Source of the DNA: Mesorhizobium shangrilense
GTDB lineage: Bacteria > Pseudomonadota > Alphaproteobacteria > Rhizobiales > Rhizobiaceae
DNA: 64,000 nt
Direction: 5' to 3'
NCBI RefSeq assembly: GCF_028826155.1
Contig: NZ_JAQGPN010000001.1
Location: 3,539,501-3,603,500, forward strand
In this document: positions 16,718 through 26,334 of the stretch, piece after piece
How positions within the stretch are numbered: position 1 is the first letter of the stretch
Layout of the letters: every line of letters starts with the position of its first letter
Made by a program: the position numbers and the translations under genes
The notes under the pieces: model-generated
The model's input: only the letters and a program-made list of their open reading frames with translations
Databases searched by the model: none
Told to the model about the DNA's origin: nothing

Positions 16718-18853
16718 CTAAGCCGCCCGCACCCACACCTTGTTGTCATGCACGGCAGCGCCACCATAGGGCGCCGGCGCGTCGGCGCCGGTGAGGACGT
16801 TGATGCCTTCGCCGCGCTCGTGCGCGCTGTTGGGCCAGATGCCTTCGGCTATGACGACGCCGCGCTTCACGCCATCGAAAAACTTCGCGTGCAGCACCAC
16901 CTCGCCCCGGAGATTGCCGACCTCGACGCGATCGCCATCGCCGACCGAAAGCGCCGCCGCGTCGTCCGGATGGATGAGCAGTTCCGGCCGGCCCTCGCGG
17001 GCCTTCGACGTGGGCGTCTCCGCGAAGGATGAGTTGAGGTAGGAGCGCGCCGGTGACGTCGCCAGCCGAAACGGGTGCTCGGCGTCCGCCACCTCGATCA
17101 GGTCCACGTGGTCCGGGAACTCCGGCAGACGTTGATACGGTCCGAAGATGCCCATGCTTCTTGGCGGGCGGTTGGCGGCGGCCTGGCCGGTCCAGTCGGG
17201 CCTGAAGCGGAATTTTCCGTCGGCATGTCCAAATCCGTTGAGGAAATGCGCGTCCTCGAATTCGGGCTGCAGATCGGCCCAGCGCTGCTCTTTGAAGGTG
17301 TCGAACGTGCCGAGCCCCTTCTTGTCGAGCATCACGTCGATGTGCTCGCGCTCGGTCATTCTGAAGCCCGGCCGGTCGGCGACACCCAATCGCTTCGCAA
17401 GCTCCTCGATGACGTAGTGGTTGGTGCGCGGACCTTCGGGCGGGTCGATCAGCTTCGGGCCAAGCGTGACGTGTTGGTTGCCGCCGCCCTTGTAGATGTC
17501 GTCATGCTCCAGGAACATGGTCGCCGGCAGCACGACGTCGGCCAGTTTCGCCGTGTCGGTCATGAACTGCTCGTGCACGCAGGTAAACAGGTTTTCGCGC
17601 CTAAAACCCTCGACCACCAGCCGCTGCTCCGGCGCGACATTGGCCGGATTGGTGTTCTGGATCAGCATCGCCGTGACCGGCGGGCCGCCGAACAGCGCGT
17701 CCTCGTGTCCCATCAACACCGGGCCGATGCGCGAATGGTCGAGGTAGCGCACGCTCGGGTCGCGCATCCGCGTGCCTTCCAGCAGCTCCGTGTTGAACTT
17801 GAGGATGCCCGAATTGGAGTGGAACGCGCCGCCGCCCTCGTACTGCCAGCAGCCCGTTACGGTGGCGACCGACAGGGCGGCATGCATGTTGATGGAGCCG
17901 TTGCGCTGACGGGCGAAGCCATAGCCCAGCCGGAAGAAGGTCCGTCTCGTCGTCCCGATCAGCCGCGCGAAGGCCTCGATCTCCTCGACCGACAGGCCGG
18001 TGATCGCGGCGGCCCATTCCGGCGTACGCGTCCTGAGATGTTCTTCCAGCCCGGCCGGATCGTCGGAGTACTTTTCCAGATAGGCGCGGTCCGCGAGGTC
18101 TTCGCGGAACAGCACATGCATGACCGCGCAGGCCAGTGCGCCATCCGTGCCTGGCTTCAGGATCAGGCCCATGTCGGCCTGCTTCATGGTCGCATTGTCG
18201 TAGATGTCGATGACGACGATCTTGGCGCCGCGTTCCTTGCGGGCCTTCACCGCATGGGTCATCACATTGACCTGGGTGACGACCGCATTGGTGCCCCAGA
18301 TGACCACGCAGTCCGACTTCGCCATCTCGCGGGGATCCGCGCCGGCCAGCTTGCCTGCGCCCATCATCCAGCCGGTCCAGGCAAGGTTGGTGCAGATCGA
18401 GCCGAAGAAGCCGGAATACTTCTTGGCGTGGCGCAACCGCTCGATGCCGTCGCGCTGCACCAGGCCCATCGTGCCGGCATAGAAATACGGCCATACGGTC
18501 TCGCTGCCGTACCTTTCCTCCGCGGCGATGAATTTTTCCGCGACGAGGTCCAGCGCTGCGTCCCAGCTTGCCTCCCTCCAGACCTCCTCGCCCTTGCCGC
18601 CGGCGCGCACCAGAGGCTTCAGCAACCGGTCGGGGTGGTGAACGCGCTCGGCATAGCGCGCCACCTTGGCGCAGATGACGCCAGCCGTGTACGAATTGCC
18701 CTTCGCGCCGTGGACGCGGCCGATCGTCCTCTCATCCAGCAGTTCGACATCGAGCGCGCATGTCGAGGGACAGTCATGCGGACAGGCCGAATGACCGATC
18801 CGAACTTTTGAAGGCTGGCCGGCGATCTTCGCGTGCTGGTTCATGGCTGCCAA
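16718..18853 (-). CDS. molybdopterin oxidoreductase with N-terminal 4Fe-4S site (DMSO reductase superfamily)
   Basis: The 711-residue enzyme binds bis-MGD molybdenum. Cysteines C24, C28, C32 and C61 (CPHDCPSTC...GVICAKV) form the 4Fe-4S site. A possible Mo ligand is the Cys of GSICTNLAWTG near residue 155, and the C-terminal domain has the SPARSYLNSSFAET molybdopterin-dinucleotide region. No twin-arginine signal is present, so it should be cytoplasmic. No electron-transfer subunit lies beside it. Substrate unknown: formate-dehydrogenase-like and reductase roles are both possible. moaD and moaE, which serve its cofactor, lie about 8 kb away. The ATG at 18844 is an alternative start. Confidence 0.88.
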   Translation of the reverse strand: MAAMNQHAKIAGQPSKVRIGHSACPHDCPSTCALDVELLDERTIGRVHGAKGNSYTAGVICAKVARYAERVHHPDRLLKPLVRAGGKGEEVWREASWDAALDLVAEKFIAAEERYGSETVWPYFYAGTMGLVQRDGIERLRHAKKYSGFFGSICTNLAWTGWMMGAGKLAGADPREMAKSDCVVIWGTNAVVTQVNVMTHAVKARKERGAKIVVIDIYDNATMKQADMGLILKPGTDGALACAVMHVLFREDLADRAYLEKYSDDPAGLEEHLRTRTPEWAAAITGLSVEEIEAFARLIGTTRRTFFRLGYGFARQRNGSINMHAALSVATVTGCWQYEGGGAFHSNSGILKFNTELLEGTRMRDPSVRYLDHSRIGPVLMGHEDALFGGPPVTAMLIQNTNPANVAPEQRLVVEGFRRENLFTCVHEQFMTDTAKLADVVLPATMFLEHDDIYKGGGNQHVTLGPKLIDPPEGPRTNHYVIEELAKRLGVADRPGFRMTEREHIDVMLDKKGLGTFDTFKEQRWADLQPEFEDAHFLNGFGHADGKFRFRPDWTGQAAANRPPRSMGIFGPYQRLPEFPDHVDLIEVADAEHPFRLATSPARSYLNSSFAETPTSKAREGRPELLIHPDDAAALSVGDGDRVEVGNLRGEVVLHAKFFDGVKRGVVIAEGIWPNSAHERGEGINVLTGADAPAPYGGAAVHDNKVWVRAA

Positions 18854-18911
18854 TCTAGCGGCTTTGGCTCACTCCGTGTAGAGCCAGATCGGACACGGCC
18901 AATTGCACACC

Positions 18912-19772
18912 ATGAATTATCGTCACATCTATCATGCCGGAAACTTCGCGGACGTGGTCAAGCACGCAGTGCTCGCCCGCGTCATCGAGTATCTCAAGAA
19001 GAAGGATGCCGCATTCCGCGTCGTCGATACGCATGCGGGGCGGGGCGGCTACGATCTCTCGTCGGAGCAAGCCCAGAAGACCGGTGAATGGCGCGACGGC
19101 ATCGGCCGCCTGATGGAAGCCAAACTACCCGCCACGGCCGCCGCCCTGCTCGCGTCCTATCTAGATGCAGTTCGGGCGGCCAATCCCGACGGCGGGGTCA
19201 CCCGCTATCCGGGCTCTCCGGCGATCGCGCGCCATCTCCTGCGCCGGCAGGATCGCCTCTCCGCGATCGAACTGCATCCCGAGGACGCCGCCGCCCTGGC
19301 CGAGCGATTCGCCGGCGACGTCCAGACGCGGGTCAACCACCTGGACGGCTGGCTGGCGCTCGGCGCCCATGTGCCACCGAAGGAGAAGCGCGGCCTCGTC
19401 CTCATCGACCCGCCTTTCGAGGAGGCCGGGGAGTTCGACCGCATGATCGACGGTCTAGCCAAGGCGTACCGCCGCTGGCCGGGCGGCATCTATCTGTTCT
19501 GGTATCCGATCAAGGACCGGCGCGCCGTCAACGCCTTCCGCAGCGGCCTGAAGGAAAGCGGCATCCCGAAAATCACCGACATCGCCTTCGAGATCCGGCC
19601 GCCCTCTTCCGAGCCGCGCCTCGACGGTTGTGGCATCGCCGCCGTCAACCTGCCCTATGGCGTCGACCACGAACTGAATGCGATTCTGTCGGCTCTCAAG
19701 CCCGTGCTCGGCGAGGCCTCACGCGCCCGGTTCGCCATCAACGCGTTAACCGGCGAAAACAGCTCCGCTTGA
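18912..19772 (+). CDS. rlmJ: 23S rRNA (adenine-2030-N6)-methyltransferase
   Basis: The 286-residue protein starts MNYRHIYHAGNFADVVKHA, the characteristic RlmJ N-terminus. It then shows VVDTHAGRGGYDL (SAM site) and the N6-adenine methyltransferase motif DPPF in LIDPPFEEAGEF. It methylates A2030 of 23S rRNA. A TTG three codons upstream is possible, but the ATG at 18912 aligns with the family. Divergent from the molybdopterin oxidoreductase gene, with about 58 bases between the starts. Confidence 0.95.
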   Translation: MNYRHIYHAGNFADVVKHAVLARVIEYLKKKDAAFRVVDTHAGRGGYDLSSEQAQKTGEWRDGIGRLMEAKLPATAAALLASYLDAVRAANPDGGVTRYPGSPAIARHLLRRQDRLSAIELHPEDAAALAERFAGDVQTRVNHLDGWLALGAHVPPKEKRGLVLIDPPFEEAGEFDRMIDGLAKAYRRWPGGIYLFWYPIKDRRAVNAFRSGLKESGIPKITDIAFEIRPPSSEPRLDGCGIAAVNLPYGVDHELNAILSALKPVLGEASRARFAINALTGENSSA

Positions 19773-19848
19773 CCAGTTTCGCGCAAGCTCGCAAAGTGCA
19801 CACTATGCAGTGAATCGGCCCGATCCGCGGCCAGTTTGGAGGACTCTG

Positions 19849-20289
19849 ATGAGCCGCCTTGCTTCACTCATCGTCGCAGCGTGCGTCGCCGGCTGTTTCG
19901 CCGGAGCGCCACGCCCGGCTCTTTCCGCCGACGTACCGGTCGTCACTCACTATGGCGATACCGGGCCGTGCGCTGACGCCAGGGTTCTGGGCCGCATCAC
20001 CAACAAGTTCCGCTACCAGGTGCGCCATGTGCCCCATCTGCCGGACGTCGCAATCGTCGAATTCCGCGGAATCCATCAGCATCGCTACGAGCCGCGCACC
20101 GAAGAGTGGCCTATCGGCCGTCGTTATTGCGGCGCCACGGCGATGCTGTCGAACGGGCACGATCGCACCATCTGGTATCTGATCGAGGAAGGCATGGGCA
20201 TTATCGGCATTGGCAACAATGTCGAGTTCTGCGTTTCCGGCTTCGACCGCTGGTACGTCTACAACGGCCACTGCCGCGTGCTGTGGTAG
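19849..20289 (+). CDS. small secreted protein of unknown function
   Basis: The 146-residue protein has a signal peptide (MSRLASLIVAACVAGCFAGA, cleavage after LSA near residue 27). The mature part is rich in aromatic residues and contains four cysteines (C42 of GPCAD, C91 of RYCGA and two late ones in EFCVSG and GHCRVLW), which suggests two disulphides in the periplasm. GGAGGA-type pairing (TTTGGAGGACTCTG) precedes the ATG. Its stop overlaps the start of the RNase T2 gene, so the two are likely co-translated. No function can be assigned. Confidence 0.8.
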   Translation: MSRLASLIVAACVAGCFAGAPRPALSADVPVVTHYGDTGPCADARVLGRITNKFRYQVRHVPHLPDVAIVEFRGIHQHRYEPRTEEWPIGRRYCGATAMLSNGHDRTIWYLIEEGMGIIGIGNNVEFCVSGFDRWYVYNGHCRVLW

Positions 20290-21005
20290 GCTTCTTGCGC
20301 CGCCGGGCGAGCCCGGCGCGCCGCTTCGCCCTTGCGGCGCTTTCCGGCGCCGCGCTTCTCCTGGCTGCGTGCGATTCCTCGGGCGAGACGCAGACGCCGA
20401 TCGCCAAGGGACAGACCGCGCTTCCCACCGGCTCAGGCTTCGACTTCTACGTTCTCGCGCTGTCGTGGTCGCCGAGCTACTGCGAGGCCGAGGGCGAGGA
20501 CGCCAACCGGCAGCAATGCAAGGCCGACCGGCCCTACGCCTTCATCGTACACGGTCTCTGGCCGCAGTTCGAACACGGCTACCCCCAGGACTGCCCGGTC
20601 GTCGAGACCGAGGTGCCGAGGCAGGCGCTGCGCACGCTCTACGACATCATGCCCTCCGCCGGGTTGATCCGTCATCAGTGGCGCAAGCATGGCAGTTGCT
20701 CCGGCCTTTCCCAGACCGACTACTTCGCCGTGCTGCGGAAGGCGCGCCAGGCGGTGACGGTGCCCGGCGAGTTTGCAGGGCTGAATGACTACCGAACCGT
20801 CGCGCCCGACAACGTGGAGCGGAGCTTCCTTCAGTCCAATGCCGGGCTGCCGGGTGACGGCATCGCCGTCACCTGCGACAAACACTATCTGCGCGAGATC
20901 CGCATCTGCCTGAGCAAGGATCTGGAGTTCCGGTCCTGCCCGGAGGTCGACAGCCGCTCCTGCCGGCTGTCAACCACCGTCATGCCGCCGGTGCGTGGAG
21001 GATGA
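20283..21005 (+). CDS. RNase T2 family ribonuclease, predicted lipoprotein
   Basis: The 240-residue protein has an arginine-rich lead, a hydrophobic stretch and a lipobox LLLAAC, placing it as an anchored lipoprotein. The two T2 active-site boxes are intact: CAS I FIVHGLWPQF and CAS II HQWRKHGSC, with catalytic histidines in each. E. coli RNase I, a relative, is a soluble periplasmic enzyme that cleaves RNA without base specificity. The GTG at 20283 overlaps the upstream gene by seven bases; a TTG at 20295 is possible. Confidence 0.9.
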   Translation: MVGFLRRRASPARRFALAALSGAALLLAACDSSGETQTPIAKGQTALPTGSGFDFYVLALSWSPSYCEAEGEDANRQQCKADRPYAFIVHGLWPQFEHGYPQDCPVVETEVPRQALRTLYDIMPSAGLIRHQWRKHGSCSGLSQTDYFAVLRKARQAVTVPGEFAGLNDYRTVAPDNVERSFLQSNAGLPGDGIAVTCDKHYLREIRICLSKDLEFRSCPEVDSRSCRLSTTVMPPVRGG

Positions 21006-21076
21006 TTTCCGTGCAGTCGGCCATTGCCCGCGGCAGCCTCGCCGCATAGCGTGCGCGCGCTTTCCAGGAGAATGTG

Positions 21077-21673
21077 ATGCCCAGACTGCTCTACTCGCCG
21101 CCCTCGCCCTACAGCGCCAAGGTGCGCATGGCTGCCGCCCATGCCGGGATTGCTGTCGACGCCGTCGTCACAGACACCAATGCACAGCCACCGGAGCTGA
21201 CTGCCGCCAATCCGCTTGGCAAGATCCCTGTGCTGATCGCCGACGACGGGCAGGCGATCTACGACAGCCGGGTCATCACGCAGTATCTCAATCGAGAATC
21301 AGGCGGGAAGCTGTTTCCGCGCAACGCCGCGAAACGACTTGAAGCTGAGCGCCTTGAAGCGCTGGCCGACGGCATCTGTGACGTGCTCCTTGCCCACGTC
21401 TACGAGCGCCGCATGCGGCCGGAGGATAAGATCCACGAGCCCTGGCTGGAAAAGCAATGGTCGAAGGCCGTTCGCGGGCTGGACGCGCTCTGCGCCGACA
21501 TGCCGAAGCTGCCGCTGAGGATCACCGCCGGTCACATCGCGCTGCGGGCGACGATCGGCTATCTGGATCTGCGCTTTGCCGGCAAATGGGAGCGCGGCCA
21601 CACGAAGCTGAAACGGTGGGCCGCCCGCTTCGACCAGAAATTCCCGGAACTCGCGACGCTCGTCCCCTCCTGA
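21077..21673 (+). CDS. glutathione S-transferase family protein
   Basis: The 198-residue protein has an N-terminal thioredoxin-fold domain beginning MPRLLYSPPSPYSAKVRMAA, the cis-proline region LGKIPVL and the DSRVITQYL glutathione-binding helix, then an all-helical C-domain. The SPPSPYSAKVR start resembles the YibF-like GST branch. AGGAG lies seven bases before the ATG at 21077; an overlapping GTG at 21074 is less likely. The substrate is unknown. Confidence 0.9.
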   Translation: MPRLLYSPPSPYSAKVRMAAAHAGIAVDAVVTDTNAQPPELTAANPLGKIPVLIADDGQAIYDSRVITQYLNRESGGKLFPRNAAKRLEAERLEALADGICDVLLAHVYERRMRPEDKIHEPWLEKQWSKAVRGLDALCADMPKLPLRITAGHIALRATIGYLDLRFAGKWERGHTKLKRWAARFDQKFPELATLVPS

Positions 21674-21688
21674 CCGGCACGCCCAAAA

Positions 21689-21725
21689 AGAAAGGGCCGG
21701 CTCTCGCCGACCCTTTCTATTTTTG
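21689..21725. terminator. bidirectional terminator between GST and outer membrane protein genes
   Basis: AGAAAGGG and CCCTTTCT form the outer stem around an inner GGC/GCC pairing. A run ATTTTTG follows on the plus strand, and AAAAAG precedes it, giving T runs in both directions. It lies between convergent genes and probably serves both. Confidence 0.75.
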
Positions 21726-21740
21726 CCAATCCGCTCCGGA

Positions 21741-22424
21741 TCAGAACTTGAGACCGACACCGAAGGTGACGCGGTGGTCGGAAGCATCCACGTCGCGGAC
21801 GCCAAGGCCGGTTTCGATCTGATCGCTGCCGTAATCGGTGTAGCGATACTCGACACGCCCGAAAACGCGCTCCGAGAACATCATGTCGGTACCCGCGCCT
21901 GCGGTCCAGCCGATCATGGTGTTGCTGTCGGAGCCGATCGGGTCCCGGACCTTCAGGCTCTGAGCCGCGCCACCGGCGGTAGCGTAGATCAGAACGTCCG
22001 GCGTCACAGCATAGCCGAGACGGGCCCGCAGCGACCCATCAATGCTCGACTCGGACTCAAGGGCGCCATTGTCGCTCTCGCCGTCCATGCCGTTGTAGTT
22101 GACATCGCCTTCGATACCATACACCCAGCCGCCATTCTGCCACTGGTAACCGGCGAAGGCGCCACCGATGAAGCCGTCGGTGTCAATGTCGGTTTCGAGA
22201 CCGGTCCCGGGGATCGTCTCGGTCGTCTGGCCCGAAAAGCCGTAGCCAGCCGAAAGACCGACATAGGCTCCAGCCCAGCTTGCGACCGGCAGGGTCTCGA
22301 CAGGCATCGGAGCCGGCGGCTCTTCCATCACCACGTCGGCGGCGAATGCGGGGGCGACGCCAAGCAGCGCCACCATGCCTGCCACTGCGAGCGACGATCG
22401 CGTGTTTCTTGAGGTAATGTTCAT
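21741..22424 (-). CDS. outer membrane beta-barrel protein (Omp25/Omp31-like porin family)
   Basis: The 227-residue protein has a Sec signal peptide (cleavage after AFA near residue 29), a short proline-rich linker and an eight-stranded barrel opening with WAGAYVGLSAGYGF and ending in a C-terminal phenylalanine (VTFGVGLKF), as outer membrane proteins do. Related Rhizobiales proteins are abundant surface proteins. The gene is monocistronic, with a terminator behind it and a 382-base upstream region. Confidence 0.92.
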   Translation of the reverse strand: MNITSRNTRSSLAVAGMVALLGVAPAFAADVVMEEPPAPMPVETLPVASWAGAYVGLSAGYGFSGQTTETIPGTGLETDIDTDGFIGGAFAGYQWQNGGWVYGIEGDVNYNGMDGESDNGALESESSIDGSLRARLGYAVTPDVLIYATAGGAAQSLKVRDPIGSDSNTMIGWTAGAGTDMMFSERVFGRVEYRYTDYGSDQIETGLGVRDVDASDHRVTFGVGLKF

Positions 22425-22806
22425 TTACTTACTCCTTGGTCCCGAACTCGCGGACCTTCTGCAATCCTTGATCCCGCACCGTCCCGCCCAAACGGCCATC
22501 GGGGCTTGCAGTTCCAATTTCGGCAGCAAATGCGGCTGAAGCGTTCCCCAATCTGGGTGTTTACCCGGCAGGAATGCGGCCAAAGCGAGACGTTGCACGA
22601 CTGCAACAACGCGGTGTCAGCAGGCGAGAGGCGGAGCGCGAAGACAGCTTGGTGCAAAGGGTTGCGACCCCTATATAGCCAAGGACTTTAACAGCCCGGA
22701 GGCGGCAGAAGCGTTCCCGCGGGCGTCCCGCCACAAAGTTGCCGCATCCCTGAATGGATCGTAACCCTACCTTGTCATATTCGGGTCTTAGAAATTGTCC
22801 GGAACA
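22425..22806. other. divergent control region of the outer membrane protein and SDR genes
   Basis: No gene is seen. The region holds a GTTGCA-CGAC-TGCAAC inverted repeat at 22592-22607, placed to act on the minus-strand outer membrane protein gene, and a plus-strand promoter candidate at 22648-22676. A 5' leader of about 120 bases would precede the SDR gene. Confidence 0.45.
22648..22676 (+). promoter_or_regulatory. candidate sigma-70 promoter upstream of the SDR-uvrC-pgsA genes
   Basis: CTTGGT (22648-22653) and CTATAT (22671-22676) are separated by exactly 17 bases and closely match the rhizobial housekeeping consensus CTTGAC-17-CTATAT. Transcription would start near 22683. Confidence 0.45.
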
Positions 22807-23571
22807 ATGATGCTTCAGGCGGCCAGAACCGCGTTGGTTACCGGCGGCGCCAAGCGCATCGGTCGCGCCATCGTCGAAAACCTTGCCGCGCATGGCTTCG
22901 GCGTCGTCATCCATTGCAATCGCTCGCGCGCCGACGCCGATGCGCTGGCGGCGGCGATTCGCGGCAAGGGCGGAGAGGCCGCGGTGGTCACCGCTGATCT
23001 CAGCGAACAGCGGGCGGTTGGCGGACTGATCGATCAGGCGACTGCCACGCTCGGGCCCATCGGCCTTTTGGTCAACAATGCCTCCGTCTTCGAGCCCGAC
23101 ACGGCCGACGATTTCGAGTGGGAGGTGTGGGACCGCCACTTCGCGCTCCACCTCAAGGCGCCGGCCATGCTGACGCGCAACCTGGCCGCCGCCCTGCCCC
23201 CGAACCAGGAAGGCCTGGTGGTCAACATCGTCGACCAGCGGGTTTGGAAACCGACGCCGCACTACTTCTCCTACACATTGTCGAAGTCCTCCTTGTGGGA
23301 CGCAACGCGGACCATGGCGCAGTCGTTCGCCCCGCGGCTCCGCGTCAATGCCATCGGTCCCGGTCCTACGCTCGCCAATATCCGGCAGAGCGCCGCCGAC
23401 TTCGAGGCCCAGGCCGGCAGCGTGCTGCTCGGCCGCGGCCCTTCGCTTGATGAATTCGGCGCGACGATTCGCTATCTATGGGAAACACGGTCGATCACCG
23501 GCCAGATGATTGCGATCGACGGCGGCCAGCATCTTGCCTGGGAGACGCCTGACGTAACAGGCAACGAATGA
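22807..23571 (+). CDS. short-chain dehydrogenase/reductase, pteridine reductase (FolM)-like
   Basis: The 254-residue Rossmann enzyme has the cofactor loop TGGAKRIG, where the Arg fits NADPH preference, as well as NNAS and the catalytic Tyr/Lys in YTLSK. Pteridine-reductase-type members share the TGGAKRIG start and the late GPGPTL and [13 protein letters not shown] motifs. Probable role: reduction of a pterin or a similar carbonyl compound. The start could be ATG 22807 or 22810. The stop overlaps the uvrC ATG (ATGA). Confidence 0.85.
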   Translation: MMLQAARTALVTGGAKRIGRAIVENLAAHGFGVVIHCNRSRADADALAAAIRGKGGEAAVVTADLSEQRAVGGLIDQATATLGPIGLLVNNASVFEPDTADDFEWEVWDRHFALHLKAPAMLTRNLAAALPPNQEGLVVNIVDQRVWKPTPHYFSYTLSKSSLWDATRTMAQSFAPRLRVNAIGPGPTLANIRQSAADFEAQAGSVLLGRGPSLDEFGATIRYLWETRSITGQMIAIDGGQHLAWETPDVTGNE

Positions 23572-25649
23572 GTTCAGACGACCATCCATCCTCGCCCACG
23601 CGCTCCGGGGCATCGAAAGCGGCAGCCGCCGACGACGTGGCCGGCTACATGCCGGGCGGCGACATCGACGATGAGGACGCGGACGCGCCGGAGCCGCAAC
23701 CGGAGGTCCCGGCGGTCGGCTTCACCGCCATCGAATGGGACGCCTACAAGGCCGACGCTGACGGCAAGGCCGGAGCGGACGTCATCCATGCGCTCGCCAA
23801 ACAGCTGCCGAACCGCCCCGGCGTCTATCGCATGATGAATGCGGCCGGAGACGTGCTCTATGTCGGCAAGGCCCGCAGCCTCAAGAAGCGGGTCACCAAC
23901 TACGCGCAGGGACGCTTCCACACCAACCGCATCGGCCGCATGGTGCGCGAGACGGCGACGATGGAGTTCGTCGTCACCCGCACGGAAACCGAAGCGCTGC
24001 TGCTCGAAGCGAATCTTATCAAGCGCTTGCGGCCGCGCTTTAATGTGCTGATGCGGGACGACAAGTCGTTTCCGTACATCGTGCTAACCGGCGACCACCC
24101 CTCTCCCGGCATCTTCAAGCATCGCGGCGCACGCTCGCGAAAGGGCGACTATTTCGGACCGTTCGCCTCGGCAGGCGCGGTCGGGCGCACCATCAACTCG
24201 TTGCAGCGCGCCTTCCTCCTGCGCACCTGCACCGATTCGGTCTTCGAAAGCCGCACGCGCCCTTGCCTGCTCTACCAGATCAAGCGCTGCTCCGGCCCTT
24301 GCACCGGCGAGATTTCGGCGGCGGACTACCAGGAGCTCGTTTCCGAAGCCCGGGACTTTCTCTCCGGGCGCAGCCAGAAGGTGAAGAGCGAGATTTCGGG
24401 CGCCATGCAGCGCGCCTCCGAGAATCTCGATTTCGAGCAGGCCGCGGTGCACCGCGACCGGCTTGCTGCGCTCTCGCACGTCCAGGCGCATCAGGGGATA
24501 AACCCGCAGTCGGTAGAGGAGGCCGACGTCTTCGCCATCCACACCGAAGGCGGGCAGAGCTGTATCCAGGTGTTCTTCTTCCGAACCGGCCAGAACTGGG
24601 GCAACCGTGCCTATTTCCCAAAGGCGGACGCCTCGATCGAGCCGGCCGAGATCCTGGGCTCGTTCCTTGCCCAGTTCTACGACGACAAGCCCTGTCCCCG
24701 TCATGTCCTGCTGGCGAGCCCGGTGGACGAGCAGGATCTGCTCGCGGAAGCGCTATCAACGCGCGCCGGCCGCAAGGTCACGGTTTCCGTTCCGCAGCGC
24801 GGCGAAAAAAAGGACCTGACCAACCACGCGCTGCAGAACGCGCGCGAGGCGCTGGGCCGTCGCCTGGCCGAAACCTCGACTCAGGCCCGGCTGTTGGCGG
24901 GATTCGCCGAGACGTTCGGGCTGGAGAAGACGCCCGTTCGCATCGAGGTCTACGACAACTCGCACATCATGGGCACGAACGCCGTCGGCGCCATGATCGT
25001 CGCCGGGCCGGAAGGTTTTGTGAAGAACCAATACCGGAAGTTCAACATCCGCTCGACCGAGATCACCCCCGGCGACGACTTCGGCATGATGCGCGAGGTC
25101 ATGCAACGCCGCTTCTCGCGGCTTCTCAAGGAGAACGCGCGCGACCTGGAGCCGGACGGCGCCGCCACGCCTGGCGAGGACGAAGACGCCTTCCCCGCCT
25201 GGCCGGACGTCATCCTCATCGACGGTGGTCAGGGCCAGATGTCGGCGGTGCGCGGGATCCTTGCCGAACTCGGCGTCGCCGACAAGGTCGTCGCTATCGG
25301 CGTCGCCAAGGGCCAGGACCGCGATGCGGGACGCGAGCGCTTCTTCTGCGCGGACCGTGGTTCGTTCACCCTGCCGGTCCGCGATCCGGTGCTCTATTTC
25401 GTGCAGCGCCTGCGCGACGAGGCGCACCGTTTCGCCATCGGCTCGCACCGGGCGCGCCGGAAAAAGGAGATGACCAAGAATCCGCTCGATGAGATCGCCG
25501 GCATCGGTCCTACCCGCAAGCGCGCGCTCCTGCTGCATTTCGGCACCGCCAAGGCGGTCAGCCGAGCGGCCGTGTCGGACCTGATGGCCGTCGACGGCAT
25601 TTCCGAGACGACGGCGCGCCTTGTTTACGACCACTTTCATGAGAAGTGA
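23568..25649 (+). CDS. uvrC: excinuclease ABC subunit C
   Basis: The 693-residue nuclease makes both incisions in nucleotide excision repair. The GIY-YIG domain begins near residue 82 ([11 protein letters not shown]...[14 protein letters not shown]). A UvrB-binding UVR motif follows ([24 protein letters not shown]). The endonuclease V-like domain contains [14 protein letters not shown] and IDGGQGQ, and a C-terminal helix-hairpin-helix pair contains [13 protein letters not shown]. The first 80 residues are an acidic low-complexity extension absent from E. coli UvrC but usual in Rhizobiales. Overlaps the SDR gene by four bases. Confidence 0.97.
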   Translation: MSSDDHPSSPTRSGASKAAAADDVAGYMPGGDIDDEDADAPEPQPEVPAVGFTAIEWDAYKADADGKAGADVIHALAKQLPNRPGVYRMMNAAGDVLYVGKARSLKKRVTNYAQGRFHTNRIGRMVRETATMEFVVTRTETEALLLEANLIKRLRPRFNVLMRDDKSFPYIVLTGDHPSPGIFKHRGARSRKGDYFGPFASAGAVGRTINSLQRAFLLRTCTDSVFESRTRPCLLYQIKRCSGPCTGEISAADYQELVSEARDFLSGRSQKVKSEISGAMQRASENLDFEQAAVHRDRLAALSHVQAHQGINPQSVEEADVFAIHTEGGQSCIQVFFFRTGQNWGNRAYFPKADASIEPAEILGSFLAQFYDDKPCPRHVLLASPVDEQDLLAEALSTRAGRKVTVSVPQRGEKKDLTNHALQNAREALGRRLAETSTQARLLAGFAETFGLEKTPVRIEVYDNSHIMGTNAVGAMIVAGPEGFVKNQYRKFNIRSTEITPGDDFGMMREVMQRRFSRLLKENARDLEPDGAATPGEDEDAFPAWPDVILIDGGQGQMSAVRGILAELGVADKVVAIGVAKGQDRDAGRERFFCADRGSFTLPVRDPVLYFVQRLRDEAHRFAIGSHRARRKKEMTKNPLDEIAGIGPTRKRALLLHFGTAKAVSRAAVSDLMAVDGISETTARLVYDHFHEK

Positions 25650-25745
25650 TGGGCCATAGCCGCCTTTCCCGCGACATCGAGCCGCGCCGCGATTGACCAA
25701 TCCCTGGTCACTCTGATTTGAGTATGAGCTTATTTGTTAGGAACC

Positions 25746-26330
25746 ATGGCCAAGCACGCCTTCAACCTCCCGAACATGCTGACCTACGCACGGATCCTCG
25801 CCGTGCCGTTGATCATGCTGTGCTTCTATCTCGAGCTGAGGACGCGCCCGACCGACGCGGCGCGTTGGGCAGCACTTGGCCTGTTCGTCGCGGCGAGCAT
25901 AACGGATTATCTCGACGGCTACCTGGCGCGCATCTGGCAGCAGACCTCCAACATCGGCCGCATGCTCGATCCGATCGCCGACAAGCTGCTCGTCTCGGCC
26001 GTCCTGCTGCTGCTGGCGTGGGACCGCACGATTGACAAGTGGTCGCTGTGGGCGGCGATCATCATTCTGTGCCGCGAAGTGCTGGTGTCGGGCCTGCGCG
26101 AGTATCTTGCAGGCCTCAAGGTGAGCGTGCCGGTGACGCGGCTGGCGAAATGGAAGACGGCGATCCAGATGGTGGCCATCGGCTTCCTCCTCGCCGGACC
26201 GGCTGGCGACAAGATCTGGCCCTACATCACCGAGGTCGGCCTCGCGCTGCTCTGGATCTCTGCTATCGTGACGCTTTATACGGGCTACGACTATTTCCGG
26301 GCCGGCCTGAAGCACATCGTCAACGAGTGA
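25746..26330 (+). CDS. pgsA: CDP-diacylglycerol-glycerol-3-phosphate 3-phosphatidyltransferase
   Basis: The 194-residue membrane enzyme makes phosphatidylglycerophosphate, the first step to phosphatidylglycerol. It carries the full CDP-alcohol motif in DYLDGYLARIWQQTSNIG and MLDPIADK, and about five membrane segments. It starts at ATG 25746; MLGT upstream is in frame but lacks support. It lies in the common rhizobial order uvrC-pgsA-moaD-moaE. Confidence 0.95.
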   Translation: MAKHAFNLPNMLTYARILAVPLIMLCFYLELRTRPTDAARWAALGLFVAASITDYLDGYLARIWQQTSNIGRMLDPIADKLLVSAVLLLLAWDRTIDKWSLWAAIIILCREVLVSGLREYLAGLKVSVPVTRLAKWKTAIQMVAIGFLLAGPAGDKIWPYITEVGLALLWISAIVTLYTGYDYFRAGLKHIVNE

Positions 26331-26334
26331 CGGC

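Noticed and set aside
17075..18811. A 578-codon open frame antisense to the molybdopterin oxidoreductase
   Set aside because: Same codon-bias shadow effect. The minus-strand gene has the Fe-S and cofactor motifs.
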